Origin: Chamaecrista fasciculata
Taxonomy: Eukaryota > Streptophyta > Magnoliopsida > Fabales > Fabaceae
DNA: 64,000 bases
Assembly (NCBI GenBank): GCA_003254925.1
Contig: QANZ01023972.1
Span: 9,665 to 73,664, forward strand
Direction: 5' to 3'
Each line of letters opens with the position of its first letter. The stretch's first letter is position 1. A program made the translations under genes and the position numbers. Shown in pieces: positions 11,941-23,169 of the stretch. The notes under the pieces were generated by a model, which worked only from the letters and a program-made list of their open reading frames with translations, had not been told where the DNA came from and made no database searches.

Positions 11941-12568
11941 GGCAAAAGACTTGTGGGTGCCCCTAACATTTGTGATTAGTTTCAGTTATGCCCCCAACGT
12001 TTTATATTGTTGTCAATTATACCCTAATTACAATTTTTTCAAGCCAAAATCCTATTTTGGTCCCTCAAGTTTGCTCAAAGTTCCATTTTGGTCCCTCAAG
12101 TCTTCGCCGAACTTTCCGGCAAGATACAAAGCGGCCCTGACACCTACGAAACTCCTAATCCAAGGTTTTTTGACCTACTGAGTTCAATGGCGGCTTGTAT
12201 TTTGCAAACAAATGACCAGAAATATGATTTTCAGCGATTGTGTAATTTTTCGGCAGCTTGCCAGTCATTTTTCCACAAAATGGAGGTCGTCATTGAACTC
12301 AGGAGGTCAAAAAACCTTGGATTAGGAGTTTTCGTAGTCATCAAAGTCACCGTGTATCTCGCCGAAAAGTTCGCCAGAAACTTGAGGGACCAAAACGGAA
12401 CTTTGAGCAAACTTGAAGGACCAAAATAGGACTTTGGCCCAAAAAAATTTGAGGTTAGGGTATAATTGACAACAATGTAAAACTTGGGGGCATAACTGAC
12501 ACAAAACAAATGTTGGGGCATAATTGAAACTGACCCCAAACGTTAGGGGCACCAATAAGTCTTCTGGC
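11941..12568. mobile_element. Long-TIR foldback element, copy 2, with 9-bp target duplication
   Basis: Begins GGCAAAAGACTTGTGGGTGC and ends in the near complement (GCACCAATAAGTCTTCTGGC). Exact 9-bp duplications TTTCATTTT flank it at 11932-11940 and 12569-12577. Arms of roughly 280 bp include GTCCCTCAAG and its complement, and the centre shares the phrases of copy 1 at 7955-8624. Non-coding. The 9-bp duplication points to Mutator-type mobilisation. Confidence 0.8.
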
Positions 12569-12614
12569 TTTCATTTTAATAGAAGATGTTCCAATAAAAT
12601 AATTTGAGGTTATA

Positions 12615-13145
12615 GGGTTATTTTGGTCCTAAATGTATGTCTTAATGTTCATTTTGGTTCATTATGTTTCAAAATGTTCAAATTGGTCCTAAATGTTTGT
12701 AAAATGTTTCATTTTGGTCCCAACTATTGAATATGGCTTGTTTCCAGTTCAAACATGACGAGTTTAGAGTTACATATTGTTTTCGAATAGTACTTTCCCT
12801 ATCTAATTGGAACCGTCAGCAAACGAGGTTAAATCGGTCACAAAAGTAGACTGCTCGTTTCATGGTCAAACAAGCAAAGTTAATAATATTTCTCTTGTTT
12901 CAAATTCGAATGCGACGAATTCAGAGTTACGAGTTCGTCTTAACAAATCATTTGAACTTGAAATGAGAGACAAGAGAAATATGACTAAATTCAATTGTTT
13001 GGGACGAAAATAAAACATTTTACCAATATTTAGGATCAAAATGAATCATTTTGCCAACATTTAGGACAAACTTGAACATTTTGAAACATAGTGGACCAAA
13101 ATGAACATTAGAACATACATTTAGGACCAAAATGACAGTTTGACC
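12615..13145. mobile_element. Foldback element of a different family
   Basis: The left part repeats the phrases TTTTGGTCCTAAATG and AAAATGTTCAAATTGG. The right part (13012-13140) carries their complements (CATTTAGGACCAAAATGAC). Ends read AGGGTTATTTTGGTCC and its approximate complement. No clear target duplication was found. The 68-codon ORF at 12807-13013 crosses the loop and shows no motif. Confidence 0.55.
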
Positions 13146-13397
13146 GTAATTTTATATATATGACTTGTTTCAAATTAGTTAACCCCTTAAATATTGTGGC
13201 TAATCGTGCTTTGATTCAGGATCATCTTAGATGGAATGTCGGTATCGGTAGGGTCATTCCCTTAAGTTAGGATCGAAGTTTTGGTGGCAACATGACAACT
13301 TTAATCAGAGACAAGAATGATATGATAAAGAGTTCTGTTTATTACAGTATATTCATTTTCTTGTGTAGTTTAGATGGAAGTAAATGCTCACTTATAG
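13146..13397. other. Short spacer
   Basis: Unassigned sequence between two elements. It may include a degraded left terminus of the following element (GTAGTTTAGATGG near 13365 faintly resembles GGGTGCGTTTGGAT). Confidence 0.3.
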
Positions 13398-15111
13398 TGT
13401 CTTTATCCTCCTTTATCTCCCAGTACTCCTTTACTACCTATAATTAGCTACTTTTTACTATAAAATAATAAAATATTCAAAGGGCATATTTGTAAATTGC
13501 ATATAAAAATATTTTTTATTACCCTTACAACTTTTTCTCTCCTTCATCTTTTCTTACTATTTTTTTACTCTCTCTCTCTCATTTTATTTTAAAATACTCA
13601 AAATATTAGTTAAAAAGTTTACTAATAAAATAACTTCTTTTCATTTTTTATTGAACATTAAAAAATAACAGAAAAAATTATTTGAAATTGGTGAAAAAAA
13701 TTTTTAAATTAAGATAGATATGTTATTATAAGTTAATGAAGATGAATCACGTTTTGGCCTAAAAAAATAAAGATGGACGACGTGGGATAGTTTTTATTTG
13801 AATAATACATCATGAACGTGGGATGGGATGATACATGGACGTGGGATGGGTTTTTCTTTTGTATATATATTTTAAATTATTTTATTTTATGTATTATGAT
13901 GTAATAATTTATTTTATACTATAATTTTAAATGACCGACTACCAGAAGACCCTTAGACATATAATATAGTGTAGATATATAATTTATATTAATTTACTTA
14001 AAAAATAATGCTAACTTAATAAGTCAATACTTGAGTCATCAAAATATATAGCTGAGGGACCAATATGGAACAAAAAATAACTGAGGGACCAATTTGGAAC
14101 ATGGAGCATAACTGAGGGACCAAAATAGGACTTTGGCCTATAATTTTTGATATATTCGTATTCCTTCCTCTATTTTTCAATTATTTAATAATATTTTTTA
14201 GAGTAAAAATTTAAAATAAAATTATTAAGTCCATGTTATTTACATTTTGATCAATGAGTTAAATATATAATCAAGACCCCAAAAATATAGGTTTTGGTCC
14301 CTCCTACAGTATATATATGGGTAATATTTTTTGTGGTTTAAAAATTTATGAACATATTTAAAAAACAGTAATGGGAAAAAATATATAATTCATTCCCCAA
14401 GACTTTACAATTTGGTCCTTCCTCCAGTATATATATAAGTAATATTTTTTGAAGTGTAAAAAATATACATATTGGTCCATCATTCTGTATATATATGGCT
14501 AATATTTTTTGTTCTGCAACTACTGAAGAAGAAAATTTAGAAAAATACATAATTCATACCCCAGAAAATATACATTTTGGTCCCTTCTCTATTATATATA
14601 TAGGTAATATTTTTTGTAGTATCAAAATTTTAAAATAAAATTAAAAGACAGTAAACAGGAAAAATATATAATCTAGTCCCTAAAAGTTTACAATTCAGTA
14701 CTCAAAAATTACATTTTGGTCCCACATTCACACCTCCATCCTCCTTTACCTTACCACTCCAAAAATCTCCTTTATTAACTTCCTCCTTTAGCACAAATTT
14801 CGAGGCAATCATTACTCATACCACTTTACTAACACCAAAACAAACAAAAAAACAACACTCCTTTATCCTCCTTTATTTTTACCATTTTTACCCCTATACA
14901 AATTTAAAATACCAATACTATTATTTCAACCCACCACAATCATTACATACCCTTTAAAATAATTTCACATCATAATTCCTCCTTTATCTCTCATTTTCCC
15001 AAACACAATTTACTAAAAATCTCCTTTATAACACAAATCCTTTACCTCTCCTTTATTACTTCCCCCATTCCTTTATCCTCCTTTAACTTAACTTTTAATC
15101 CAAACGCACCC
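13398..15111 (+). mobile_element. TIR-type DNA element, larger copy (inverted relative to 1-566)
   Basis: The left 390 bp are the reverse complement of 1-385. The right end closes at 15098-15111 in ATCCAAACGCACCC, the terminus also seen at 553-566. Both subterminal regions are packed with CTTTATCCTCCTTTA-type repeats (13405-13440 and 14740-15090), a pattern of many non-autonomous TIR elements. The interior holds four short TTTGGTCC / TATATATA repeats at about 14290-14600 spaced 100-130 bp. No transposase coding region is visible. The left terminus is degraded, so the boundary is approximate. Confidence 0.55.
14051..14138 (-). repeat. Single TIR arm of the 62507-63394 element family
   Basis: Read on the minus strand, this begins GGCCAAAGTCCTATTTTGG and continues with GTCCCTCAGTTATGCTCC, the same order as the terminus of the element at 62507-63394. 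No facing arm is seen nearby, so it is a solo terminal fragment inside the larger element. Confidence 0.6.
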
Positions 15112-15995
15112 TTAGTTTTGATGTAATCACATTGACATTATTTAGTTGATTGCTTATTGTTACTCAATTGATGTATGAGTTCTATAGTTAAAGACATTTA
15201 CTGCATTGATGTATATTCAAACTTGAAAGTCGCACGTAAGGGCAACATCTCACAGTTACAAAAAGAGAATATCAATTGAAATGGAATTGAATTTTAAACA
15301 AACAACACTTGGATGGAGGAAATTTCAGACAGCTATAATCTACAAATTGACCTGCTACCTCTTGTTGAAAATTGTTGATGTATTTATTCTGATGCATTTG
15401 GTCCATTTTTTGTACATAGTTCATTAGTGTGTTAGTTTGTTTTATACTGACTAAATCTAACAACCTACCTTAGATTTAATCATTATTATACTTATCTGTT
15501 GAAGCACAATTTTTGAATCAATCTCTTGATGAAATTAGTTAGCTACTGTAGTATTACAAACAAAATTGTTTCAAAGCTATAACATCACTCTGTTGTACCA
15601 TTCGGTAGATAAAGGTAAGAGATATTCAAAACTCCAATGAAAATTGCTTATATATTGATAAGAAAATTTGTAGTACAATGAGTTTTATTTCATGACTCAT
15701 TTTTCTCTGTGAAGTACAATGATAGTCTAAGGATTTTGAAATTCTACAAGCTATTTGTCCCATGCTATTTATCCCATTATGATTGCCTTGGCTTCAACTT
15801 CCACTCTGCGTTTTATATTTGTAGTTCCTTCAATATCTTCGGATGGTGGCACTTTATTTTGTTCATACAGCTCCACTATTGTATGTTTTGTCCATTGAAA
15901 AATTTGTGTTGAGGTTTTCATCCCGCACAAAGGCAACCAGCAATTAAAACAGATTTTATAACTGTACAATGTTAAATAGAGAAAACACTCCTATG
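15112..15995. other. Unassigned; possible exon-like stretch on the minus strand
   Basis: Mostly AT-rich. On the minus strand 15912-15769 is open and reads coding-like (contains NKVPPSEDIEGTTNIKRRVE, ending in a stop at 15769). It could be a terminal exon of the tentative gene at 15996-17254, but I could not find a good acceptor that joins it in frame. Confidence 0.25.
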
Positions 15996-17254
15996 TTAAA
16001 TTAAGATTGGGACTAAGAACGGTATTGAATTAAGATTGAGACTAAGAACTCTATTGAATTTCTTTCTCTCCTCTTCTTTCCTTTCAATTTTTTCTTCTGC
16101 AGATATAGTAACAAGGAAACTCAGCCCCCATGAAAGTCTACAAAGTACAAAATGGGATTTGCGAAAATCTCTTCCAGAAGCAGCCAAGTTATAGAGAAGC
16201 TTTTAACAAAAGTTCTAACCTTCCTCTTCCTTGGAATCATCCCTATCAAAATCATCCCCAACCATGTCTAATTTCTGCACAATATATCTTTAGTTAGCAA
16301 CAAACCAGAAAAAATGGGGTTGTTTGGAAAGTCAGAAAAGACCACCCACTTCTTAAGATAGTAGAGTTCAACTGATAAAATTTCCCAGAAGATGTTTCTT
16401 ATGCTGCACTTGTAACATTGGTTGTTGATGATGATATGCTTATTTGTACCTCAACATTGACCTTGTCAAATAGCTCCAGGTTATGCTTCAAATTTTAAGT
16501 ATAAACGAATGGAGAATCAGCAACAAAAACATAGAAAACACAAATTCTTGGTCTGCCAAACATATGCTGTAATCAACAACAGAAAAATTCCTCAATGGGA
16601 GGAGCATCAATGGCAAGATTCCAACAATTAAAAAGAGAACTAACATAAGAAAAGAAACAAGAGTTCAATAATTGTGATCCAAACTTATTCTGTACAAAAG
16701 AAAAGACTTGCCTCAATGACATCTATAACCACATCACAGCACTAAATGCTGTTACTTTAAAATTTGATATAAGAGGAACAAAAAATTCTTAAATGACTTT
16801 CTGACACCATAAATATATTTATACATATAAAAAAGAGGTAGCCACTATTTAAAAAATATAATAGCATATGAACGAGGAAATAAGCAACGTATCGACTTTG
16901 CTATGCATTGAAGATTGACCACTATGCTACACATAACAAAGGGGGACTCCAACTTCGCTAAAGCAAATCAAAACCAGAACTTGAATAACATGAAATTTCA
17001 TTGAGGACTTTTTACAAACAGCTTAAGGGCATTAAAATAAACAAAGCAAATGGCTCAAACCTAGCTATAACAACAATCCAAAATAAAGAAAACAACAATT
17101 CCAGCATCACGATTTTGATGAGTTGAAAATTTCAAGCATCACAGTTTTCAATTCACAGCATTCGAATGAGAGCAAAAATGGAAGAAGAAGATGGAACAAA
17201 GAGATTTACCCCAATTCCTCTTACTGGTAGCTTCGGTTTCTCAATCATTCTCAT
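15996..17254 (-). CDS. Tentative five-exon gene for a small charged protein (function unknown)
   Basis: Model built by eye from splice sites: exon 1 17254-17210 (starts MRMIEK), exon 2 16741-16712, exon 3 16485-16450, exon 4 16274-16220, exon 5 from 16096 to the stop at 15996. Phases agree (0,0,0,1). Borders are GT-AG except after exon 2, which uses GC (GAG|GCAAGT, the usual context of GC-AG introns). The product would be about 105 residues, acidic then highly charged near the end (GDDFDRDDSKEEE, then KIERKEEERKKFNR). No family recognised. The codon-by-codon fit across four junctions is the support. The true 3' end is uncertain: exon 5 may instead splice to sequence near 15.9 kb. The start lies 272 bp beyond the stop of the PPR gene, on the same strand. 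Confidence 0.35.
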
Positions 17255-17525
17255 TCTTGTTGTTTTCGTCTTAATTTCGAACCATCCTCTTCATTTTCGT
17301 CCAAGAAGAGCAGTGGCGGAAAAAAGGGTGAGCGGAGGAACAACGTTTTCATTCGTCAACTGTTACAGATGACATCCCGTTTTTCAATTTAAGAAACAGA
17401 AGAACCACTTAAATGCTGCACCCTGTTTCACTAATTGATCCCCTGTGACGTGTCAGCATCTGAGAAGCTGGAGATGCATCCAATGTAATGGATTTGGCGC
17501 CAAATCCACTACAGTGGATCCAGGC

Positions 17526-18950
17526 TCATATAAAACTAGAACCAGCTTTATTCAGAATCCCCTTCACTTTCATTTCTCTCCTTACGATTTCAACTTTGTT
17601 CCACCTCTCAGCTGAAGCATAAACATTGGACAGAGCTACATAGTCCTCACTCCTTGGAGTAGAGTTAACACAATTCTGCTCTTGTAGCTGCAGGAGATGC
17701 TTCCCCACCTTCTCACCCATCGCAACATCCCCATGAATCTTGCACGCACCAAGCAAACTCCTCCATAGAACAGCATCCAGATGAACTTGAACTTGCATTC
17801 CAGTGATAAAATCATAAGCTTCTTTTAATTTTCCGGCTCGACCAAGAAGATCCACAATGCAACCATAATGATGCATATGAGGCGTCACACCGAAATTCCC
17901 CTTCATGTCATGAAACAAATGAAGGCCTTCTTCAACAAGTCCAGCATGACAGCAAGCTGAAAACAAACTCGTAAAGGTGGCTGCATTTGGCTTCATTCCA
18001 TTAGCTCCCATCTCATACAAAAACTTCAAGGCTTGTTTTCCCTTCCCATGGATGGCTAGGCCTGTGATCATGGCCGTCCAAGTCAAGATATTCTTCTGGT
18101 TCATTCGCATAAAGATGGATAAGGCACTTTCAAGACATCCACATTTGGAGTACATATCCACAAGCCCAGTACCGATATACACGTCGTCTTCGGGAATACA
18201 TATTGTCTTCTCTACAAATCCGTGTACAGAAGTACCTGTCTCTAGCATACCCAATTGAGAAGTTGCAGAGAGCACACAGACCATAGTAGTATCGGTTGGT
18301 GTCAATCCACTCACGTTCGCCAACATATCCCGAAACAAAAGCAACGCATCACGAGCAGATTGTTTGTTTTCTTCTTTCTGGGAAGAATAACCGGTTATCA
18401 TTGCATTCCACGTAACACTGTTTCTTTGCGACATTTCATCGAACACTTTCCGTGCTGATGCGATATCTTTGTTGCTAGCATAAAAATGAATTCCCGTGGT
18501 TGGAACCAGAATATTTGACGTAACCCCATGTTTTATGATGCGGGCGTGAATTTGTCTACCTATCCATAATGTTGAAGACGAAGGGAAGCGAGCACAAGCT
18601 CCGAGAGCAAAAATGTAAGTGTAATCATCGAAAACCATGTCTCCCCTTGAGAATCCATTTATGAAAACAAGGATGGAGTCTCTGTGCTGGCTACATCTTA
18701 TCAGGGTATTGAAAAGAAACAAGTTTGGCTTCTGCGAGTATTCGAATACCAAATGTGCGTGCTTAGTGATGCATTGGTGCGATGAACCACAATAATGCTC
18801 AATTAACTTGGCGGATATGGTGGGAGATTTCAGGCCATTGGTGATTAATTGGGCATGTATCTGTTGTACCTGGTTGGTTGATTTAGCGAACAAATTCAAG
18901 AAAGAAACACATTTTATCCTTGGAAGAGAAGAGGGCATGTGAGGGATCAC
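17526..18950 (-). CDS. MEF20: PPR protein, PLS-class E subgroup, MEF20-like (At3g18970-like)
   Basis: Single-exon gene of 474 residues. PPR units are visible throughout, for example VTWNAMITGYSS (179-190), GTGLVDMYSKCGCLESA (260-276), LTWTAMITGLAIHGKGKQAL (289-308), ATFTSLFSACCHAGLVEEGL (324-343) and HYGCIVDLLGRAGKLKEA (361-378), ending with an E-type C-terminus from about 395 (LWRSLLGACKIHGD, then YVALSNVYASAERWNKVE). There is no DYW domain. Length and N-terminus (MPSSLPRIKC at 5-14) match what I remember of Arabidopsis MEF20, so the second Met (18938) may be the real start. E-class PPR proteins bind specific organelle transcripts and direct C-to-U editing with other factors, here probably in mitochondria. 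No break is visible. Orthology should be confirmed by search. Confidence 0.9.
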   Translation of the reverse strand: MIPHMPSSLPRIKCVSFLNLFAKSTNQVQQIHAQLITNGLKSPTISAKLIEHYCGSSHQCITKHAHLVFEYSQKPNLFLFNTLIRCSQHRDSILVFINGFSRGDMVFDDYTYIFALGACARFPSSSTLWIGRQIHARIIKHGVTSNILVPTTGIHFYASNKDIASARKVFDEMSQRNSVTWNAMITGYSSQKEENKQSARDALLLFRDMLANVSGLTPTDTTMVCVLSATSQLGMLETGTSVHGFVEKTICIPEDDVYIGTGLVDMYSKCGCLESALSIFMRMNQKNILTWTAMITGLAIHGKGKQALKFLYEMGANGMKPNAATFTSLFSACCHAGLVEEGLHLFHDMKGNFGVTPHMHHYGCIVDLLGRAGKLKEAYDFITGMQVQVHLDAVLWRSLLGACKIHGDVAMGEKVGKHLLQLQEQNCVNSTPRSEDYVALSNVYASAERWNKVEIVRREMKVKGILNKAGSSFI

Positions 18951-19190
18951 ATCAAAATGGGTTTTGATTTTTGAAGCAAGCCAGACTTACTTGATCCGAA
19001 AGACTAATCACTTGTCAAGGTCTTTTTCCCTGGAGGAGTTTATTTTTCAAAAAATGTCATACACAAAAAGAATTAGCAATTATTATTTTAAAGGTCAAAA
19101 TTTCATATTCAATCCTTATAACATGAATTATGTTTTAATTCTTTATCGTGATTATGTTTTATTTTGGTTGTTATCTCTAAATTATAAATA
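18951..19190. other. Upstream region of the PPR gene
   Basis: 240 bp between the PPR start codon and a Helitron terminus. AT-rich with no confident TATA box, as is common for PPR genes. The plus-strand ORF here has no motif. Confidence 0.4.
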
Positions 19191-19222
19191 CTAGATTATG
19201 ACCCGTGTCATACATGGGTATA
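19191..19222 (-). mobile_element. Helitron 3' terminus
   Basis: On the minus strand the sequence ends ACCCATGTATGACACGGGT, a hairpin with an 8-bp stem (one mismatch), followed by CATAATCTAG and then T. A GC-rich hairpin about 10 bp before a terminal CTAG inserted next to T is the hallmark of plant Helitron 3' ends. The element would extend to higher coordinates; I did not find its 5' TC end. A related hairpin is at 23147-23169. Confidence 0.6.
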
Positions 19223-21517
19223 ATGTTGATGTATTATTCATATATATGAATGCTTTTTGATAGATTAAAAATTGAAATTATTTTTTCGCTAATAATTGAA
19301 ATTTATTTTTTCCTCTTAATCTTTATTAAAATTATTTAAATATGAGCGATAACAAAAATAGAATATTGTGTACGACAAAGGTTGGGTTGAGAAAAACTAA
19401 GTTCAAGTGCTAGAATTTTCAAACGATGACCAAAGAAGAATCACAACATACAAAATAAAAACCTTGGAGTCTTGGAGATAAACCTCTCTAAAAAAGTCCT
19501 ATGATCAACTAAACAAAACAATTATAGAAAAAGGACAAACATAAACCTCTAGAAAATCTAAATCAAACACAATAACAAACGTAAGAGCTAACAAAAACCA
19601 AATTCAAGATTTAAGGAAACAACTATGAAATCAACTTAACCAAAAATAAGGCTTCAAAACGGAACTTCCACATTTATGAAAAAAAAAAGTTAGCATTAAC
19701 AAACTCAATATGCTCAAGAGAACAAAATAAGAACTGAGAATTTCAAATTTAAGTTCATTTAGGCCTTTCTTCAAACACCTTAGAGCCACAAATATGAGAA
19801 AAGGATTTATATCCAAACTAACATCCCCATACCCCCAAGACTCAAATACCCCATGGCAAAAGTTAACAAACTGAAAATGTGAAATATTCAGCCATAGCAT
19901 CAAAGATATCTGGGATCAAACATCCAGGAAGACAACTTTTTAAATTAGACTACAAAATCAATGATGGAATAGGACATTCTACAACTTCTTCATTTATCAG
20001 AATTCAAAGTTGAACCAAAGCTTTCTTTCATAAACCACTACAAATGCAATTACCCAAATAGAACCATAAAAGACTTACATCACTGGTCAAAATGTAGAAA
20101 AGAAGACATGAGAGATATAATAGCTAACTCTCCACAATTAAATCTTTTAATTTGGCAAATTCAGGTTGTGGACAAAATACGTTCCTTATCAGAAACAAAT
20201 ATTTATAAATGTAAATTAAAATTTTAAAAATAAAACATAGCAAGTTACTATAATTCTCTGTCAATAAGATAGACTACTGCCTAGTCAATGTCTCAAATTC
20301 ACAAAACTGGTGAGTGACTAATCATAATATCAGACAAAGCACTTGAGTAAAATGAAGTTTGTATCATATAAGTTTATTTTGTGGCAGTTTAACAGAAAAA
20401 TAAAGTTTCAAGAAACTAACTACAACTATAAAAAGTGCATTAATAAAAGGAAGCTACTAAAATGAATTATGTTTTTAGCATCTCCGCTTACCATCACAAA
20501 GATGCCCACAAAAAAAAAAAATAGAACAGAGATAACTACAACCAAGGAAAGACTAATAAACAAATCAAATAGCCATAAAAGCACAAATATCAAATTTTAA
20601 GACTAAATAGGTTCATACAAACAAATTGATATACATATAATTGTGATTGCTAATTGATGAAAGAATTAATAGCAGATTGGGAGCAAAGTAAATAAACTAT
20701 TTCAGTAGAAAATAATGAAAAAGAGGAAATTAAATGGAAAATTAATGAAAACGGAGTATTTTTGGATATATATCAATGCATATATACCTTGCCATTGCAC
20801 TGGGATTATGTTCCTAACTTTAGGTATTGAAATAATGATTTTACATTAAAGTTAAATGTGAAACCAACAAACACATGCAGTTCACCTCTGACATTATGAT
20901 TTTGACGAAGCTTAATGCAACATTGTTGAAATTATCAGAATAAATATAAGTTTAAAAACAGCAACAAAAAAAAAATAATAATAATAATAATTACATACCT
21001 CCAGAATTTGAGAATTGCATTGGTCAACATGAGTCTCTTCTCTTCTAGTCTCCAAAATTTCACCATCTGAAGTTCCCTTTAGTTTTAATCTAATCTCATG
21101 ATGCTTCCCCTTCTTCAGACCAAGTGGAAGGTTTCTTCACTAAGGAAAGCTTGCAAAAGTGGTAAGCATTTGTCTTGATTGTAAGAGATGGAATCCTAGA
21201 GGTAGTAAAATCAGATTATCATGAAGAAAGATAAAAATTAAGAACATGATAAGGGTTTATATCACAAATTGCATTTTTTATTACCATTATCATAATCTAA
21301 ACAACAATAATTGGTTCATATAATCTAAAACAATTGTGGGTTATTTCATCACTAACCGACGACGGAAAGAAGAATGTGCGACCACCAACGGAGACAACAA
21401 CTACCGACGGACACTGTGACGGCGAAACTGGAGATGCCAACTGAATACACTGAAGCCTGAAATTGGGAATTAGGGATTTTGTTTTTTCTTTTTATTTCAA
21501 ATATATATATATATAAA
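19223..21517. other. AT-rich DNA without a recognised gene, possibly Helitron body
   Basis: No ORF above 90 codons and no family motif. At 20500-20520 and 20970-20995 there are short A- and AAT-rich tracts. Around 21000-21450 the base composition is more genic (phrases such as AACTACCGACGGACACTGTG), which may be a captured gene piece or an unrecognised first exon, but no frame can be defended. Confidence 0.35.
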
Positions 21518-21964
21518 GCCAAAGTTCTATTTTGGTCCCTCAGGTTTGCTTAAAGTTCTGTTTTGGTCTCTCATGTTTACTCAAGGTTTCGTTTTGGTCC
21601 CTCAATTTTTTTTCGTTCCATTTTAGTCCCTCATGTTTGCTCAAAGTTTTGTTTTGGTCCCTCAAGTTTTCAAAAAGTTCAACCGTTAATCTCTGATTAT
21701 TTTCTATCTATTTTTTCCCTTGAAAAAAAAAGGAAAAAGAAAAACTAATTTTCATCTCCCAATAATTTTGCTCTTTTGCATTAAGGTCTTTAACGGAAAA
21801 AGTTTATGGCAAAGAGTTAGGGACTAATGGTGGAACTTTTTAGAAACTTGAGGGACCAAAACAGAATGAAAAAACATGAGGGGGCAAAACAAATTTTTGA
21901 GCAAACATGAGGGATCAAAACGAAACTTTGAGTAAACATAAGGGAACAAAATAGAACTTTGACC
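21518..21964. mobile_element. Foldback MITE (GCCAAAGTTCTATTTTGG family)
   Basis: Left end GCCAAAGTTCTATTTTGGTC followed by three more TTTTGGTCCCTCA-type phrases; the right half carries the complements (GAGGGACCAAAACAGAA, ACAAAATAGAACTTTGACC). Both flanks are TATATA-rich, so a target duplication cannot be assigned. Related in sequence to the ends at 62507-63394. Confidence 0.65.
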
Positions 21965-22482
21965 TATATATACTATGTAACCAAAATATATATATACAAG
22001 GCCTTTTAAAATATGAAATTATTTAATATCTTAAATTAGATAAAATATTATAAAAAATTAAATTTTAAATTTTATTGTATAAGATTTTGGAGGTAGTTAT
22101 GTATTGTAAAGATAATGGAAAGAAAATTTTGAGATAGTGGAGAAAGTTAGTGGAGTTATTTGAATTTAATTTCATTTTTAAATTATTTTTAATTTATATT
22201 ATAAACTATAATACTATAGTAATATTATAGTATTATGTATGTCTTTTTGGAAAAAGAAGATGAACATTTCAAAGGCATGTAAAATTTTAATCACATAAAA
22301 ATTTATAATTCTATTAAAAAATAAAAAAAGATTAATTTGGTTATATCTTCAAATAATAAAAATATACTAGGGTTTTGCGTATCTTAACGGGCACGTAAAT
22401 ATTTATGTAAAATTATAATAAAGATAAAAATAATTTTAAATTTTGAAATTATTTAAAATTAATTGAAAATTAGAAATAAAAA

Positions 22483-22525
<43 letters not shown>

Positions 22526-22611
22526 TAGAATAAAGGAGGGAAAAAGAGTATTGGCTCAGCATAGCTTATACGGCTTACACGACTTAGGAACAGTAACATG
22601 TATCTATGTAA
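21965..22611. other. AT-rich spacer with an AAT microsatellite
   Basis: Low-complexity DNA; a (TAA)n tract of about 37 bp at 22488-22524. Near 22367 the phrase ATACTAGGGTTTTGCGTATC precedes GGGCACG, possibly a worn Helitron end, but without a convincing hairpin. Confidence 0.35.
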
Positions 22612-23125
22612 ACCTCTGTTATAAAAACCGGACCGACCGGGCGGTCGGACTGGTTGAACCGCGAACCGGCCAGTGGTCCGGTCCGAGTTGAGCACAAAAC
22701 CGGGCAAGCTGAGAACCGGTCATGAACCGTTCAAAAATCGGGAAAACCGCCTTGAACCGGCCAGTTTTGAGGTTGAACCGGTTTAGTTTTTTTCTTATTT
22801 TTTTTTTTACTTTTTCTTGATTAAAATGATGTTATTTTAAAGAAATTTGTTTCTTATTATGTTTAGACTCAAAATAATACGTTATTTAATAGTTTTTACT
22901 TCAAAATTTGATTTTTTATCTTCCTAATTAATCACTTTCTTACTCAATCCAGCTTAAATTTAAAGAGTTTATTATATATTTTTATTATATTAAACTAAAT
23001 ATATTATTTTTTATTTATTTAATTATTAACGGTCCGACCCCGATTGAACCCCGGTTGAACCATTGAACCTTGAACCGCTGCTTCAGCTGGTTCAATGACC
23101 GATCCAATTTTAATAACCTTGATGG
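22612..23125. mobile_element. GC-rich-ended TIR element (AACCGG-rich)
   Basis: Both ends are dense in GAACCGG/CCGGTT motifs (22620-22790 and 23030-23100) around an AT-rich core. The outer ends, GTTATAAAAACCGGACCG and the complement of AATTTTAATAACCTTG, are roughly inverted. Flanks TGTAAACC and TGGAAACA could be a degraded 8-bp duplication. The outline resembles the hAT-like element at 33042-33772, whose ends also read GGTTGTTAAAA. No coding region. Confidence 0.45.
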
Positions 23126-23146
23126 AAACAGTGAAAATTTATGACT

Positions 23147-23169
23147 CGTGTCATACACGGGTATTATGT
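23147..23169 (-). repeat. Second Helitron-type terminal hairpin
   Basis: On the minus strand ACCCGTGTATGACACGAGT repeats the hairpin at 19191-19222, and the neighbouring 60 bp (TTTTTAATAGATTAAA) also match. The terminal CTAG is missing; the adjacent element at 22612-23125 may have replaced it. Confidence 0.45.

Noticed and set aside
17166..17372. Plus-strand ORF of 68 codons with a hydrophobic segment
   Set aside because: It overlaps, on the opposite strand, exon 1 of the tentative minus-strand gene, and has no domain or splice partner. Hydrophobicity comes from T-rich codons.
22459..22707. Minus-strand ORF rich in Pro/Arg then poly-Ile
   Set aside because: Translation of the AACCGG-rich element end plus the TAA microsatellite; not a gene.
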